Notes under the pieces: generated by a model
Database searches by the model: none
Told to the model about the DNA's origin: nothing
Seen by the model: the letters and a program-made list of their open reading frames with translations, nothing else
Made by a program: the position numbers and the translations under genes
From: Bacteroides mediterraneensis
GTDB lineage: Bacteria; Bacteroidota; Bacteroidia; Bacteroidales; Bacteroidaceae
Assembly: GCF_016900355.1 (NCBI RefSeq)
Contig: NZ_JACJKA010000015.1
Coordinates: 2,748-66,747, forward strand
Length of the DNA: 64,000 nt
Direction of reading: 5' to 3'
Shown: one piece after another, positions 62,711-64,000 of the stretch
How positions within the stretch are numbered: position 1 is the first letter of the stretch
Layout of the letters: each line of letters starts with the position of its first letter

Positions 62711-63997
62711 ATGCGACAAAAACTGACAGAAAGGAAACGCCGAGTCATGAGACTCATCGAATTAAAACGCCTCCAGCGAATCCGTAAAAAGACTGTACCC
62801 GGCTACACCTACTGCAAGAATTGCGGTACCAAACTGGAAGGGATGTACTGCCACTGCTGCGGGCAATATGCGCTCGACATCTATCAGCCGTTTTGGAAAT
62901 ACTTCAAACAATATTTTGAAAATGTCTACCAGTTCGACAGCAAAATCTGGCAGACCTTATGGTTTATGTTTACTCGTCCCGGATTCCTGACCAACGAATT
63001 CAATGCCGGGAAAATCAATTCCTACGTGCATCCTTTCCGCCTTTACATGTGCATCTCCGTAGTCTTTTTCACCCTCTTTTTCATGTTGGCCTCTGATAAG
63101 GCCAACCAAGCCCTACAAGCCGTAGAATCTCTAAGCATCAGCGATGAAGTAGTCCAGCAACTAAACTCCAAGTCTGCCCTCCCCGATACCAGCATCTATC
63201 TGTATCAGGGCCCGAAACTGGTACAGGCTTTGCAGGAAAGAGGGGTCACCCGAACTGATGAACTGTTTAAGGTACAACGCTTGGACGACCGTTTCTCCCT
63301 TTCTTATGTACGAATGCCGAAGCTGGTAGCCGACTCCTGCCTGCGGGAAAGCACCCTCAGGGAAAAAGACCTGAAAAACATTCTGAACCTCCAGAAAGTG
63401 AAGACCTCACAACTGGACAGCCTACTACAGGAAAAAGGAATCAAATCAGAGTCGATGCAAGCAGCCCTCCACTTTCAGACCGACTCCGCAGGAAACGCGC
63501 TCACTCCCGTGTATGAATGGAATCCGGACAACCCCGATGAAGCCGAACAACTCCGCCGGGAATCCTTCCTCAACCAGCTTATCGGAAGCCTATCTAAATG
63601 GACCCCTCTCTACATGATGTTCCTTCTCCCCTTGTTCGCCTGGCTTCTGCAAGGCCTGTTCCGCAAATCACGGTATCCCTACATGTGGCATTTCGTCCAT
63701 GCCATCCACCTGAATACCGTGTTCCTGATACTATTGCCCATCCCGCTGATTCCCCTGCTGACAGAGAAAAACTTTCTGGACTCCTTCAGAGGAGACATGC
63801 CTATCTATATGCAAACGATTTTCCTTATAGGCATGTTTATCTACACCTACATCTCCCTGCACACCGTGTACCACCGTGGCTGGGTCAGAACCTTCCTCAA
63901 AACCGTGGGCTTGCTGAGCCTGTTCACGTTCCTGTCCCTCGTTATCGCCGGCATCCTGCTCATCGTGCTGCTTTCCTCACTCTCGGAAGAGTTTTAA
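62711..63997 (+). CDS. DUF3667 membrane protein
   Basis: A 428-residue protein. A basic N-terminus leads into a zinc-ribbon-like motif (YCKNCGTKLEGMYCHCCGQY), and then FENVYQFDSKIWQTLWFMFT, RPGFLTNEFNAGKINSYVHP, the DUF3667 hallmark. Membrane helices lie near residues 110-130, 297-317, 332-358, 374-396 and 405-425, with a long extra-membrane insert (about 130-290). Function is unknown. An ATG at 62664 in another frame opens a 20-codon frame that overlaps this start. Confidence 0.85.
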   Translation: MRQKLTERKRRVMRLIELKRLQRIRKKTVPGYTYCKNCGTKLEGMYCHCCGQYALDIYQPFWKYFKQYFENVYQFDSKIWQTLWFMFTRPGFLTNEFNAGKINSYVHPFRLYMCISVVFFTLFFMLASDKANQALQAVESLSISDEVVQQLNSKSALPDTSIYLYQGPKLVQALQERGVTRTDELFKVQRLDDRFSLSYVRMPKLVADSCLRESTLREKDLKNILNLQKVKTSQLDSLLQEKGIKSESMQAALHFQTDSAGNALTPVYEWNPDNPDEAEQLRRESFLNQLIGSLSKWTPLYMMFLLPLFAWLLQGLFRKSRYPYMWHFVHAIHLNTVFLILLPIPLIPLLTEKNFLDSFRGDMPIYMQTIFLIGMFIYTYISLHTVYHRGWVRTFLKTVGLLSLFTFLSLVIAGILLIVLLSSLSEEF

Positions 63998-64000
63998 GAA

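Noticed and set aside
62664-62726. 20-codon upstream frame overlapping the DUF3667 start
   Set aside because: Possibly a leader peptide, but nothing besides an ATG supports translation.

Overview
The window comes from a gut-type Bacteroidales genome (Bacteroides, Phocaeicola or a close relative). The signs are many -7 promoter boxes of the form TAnnTTTG, some with a TTG box about 19 bases upstream, near absence of Shine-Dalgarno sites, a Bacteroidota-type (T6SSiii) type VI secretion locus, an IntDOT-like integrase, and PRTRC and DUF3945/DUF4099 genes typical of Bacteroidales mobile elements. About the first 52.7-52.9 kb looks like the right-hand part of an integrative element (ICE) carrying the T6SS. 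From about 53 kb on the DNA is ordinary chromosome.

T6SS (1-35.4 kb, mostly minus strand). Read in transcription order, a compact operon runs tssE-tssF-tssH(clpV)-tssG-tssN-tssK-tssQ-tssO-tssP-tssR plus an unnamed membrane protein (32503 to 19824), with stop/start overlaps. Two effector units follow, each led by its own hcp (tssD) with a conserved promoter and leader: hcp2-rhs2-tandem Imm22 (19555-13821), and hcp1-vgrG-TPR protein-two-TM protein-rhs1 (6661 to beyond base 1). The two rhs genes share 2.25 kb of apparently identical sequence. A decayed third rhs start lies at 13.2-13.8 kb. The sheath genes tssB and tssC are not in the window.

Accessory islands. Between the two hcp units (7.1-12.7 kb) lie a plus-strand three-gene cassette (small membrane protein, membrane-anchored S24/S26-like protein, small protein), a four-TM protein, and a minus-strand pair: a 229-residue Panacea-like protein and a roughly 870-residue membrane/coiled-coil protein, separated by a perfect intrinsic terminator. 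The pair looks like an antitoxin-effector or defence unit and is my main candidate for an undescribed system. Upstream of tssE lie an IS982-family element, a putative pore-type effector split by a one-base frameshift with a small membrane protein after it, and a KAP-family NTPase.

ICE backbone (38.6-52.7 kb): a DUF4099/DUF3945 protein, a stand-alone DUF4099 protein and topoisomerase III, bracketed by two long palindromes; the PRTRC genes E, C, F, B and ThiF; three small helix-turn-helix proteins; a membrane-anchored phosphoribosyltransferase; and the integrase, which abuts tRNA-Asp(GUC).

Chromosome (53-64 kb): hisH-hisA-hisF-hisIE-ftsE as one operon, lysC, lysA, a convergent DUF5686-type outer-membrane protein, a Crp/Fnr regulator and a DUF3667 membrane protein.
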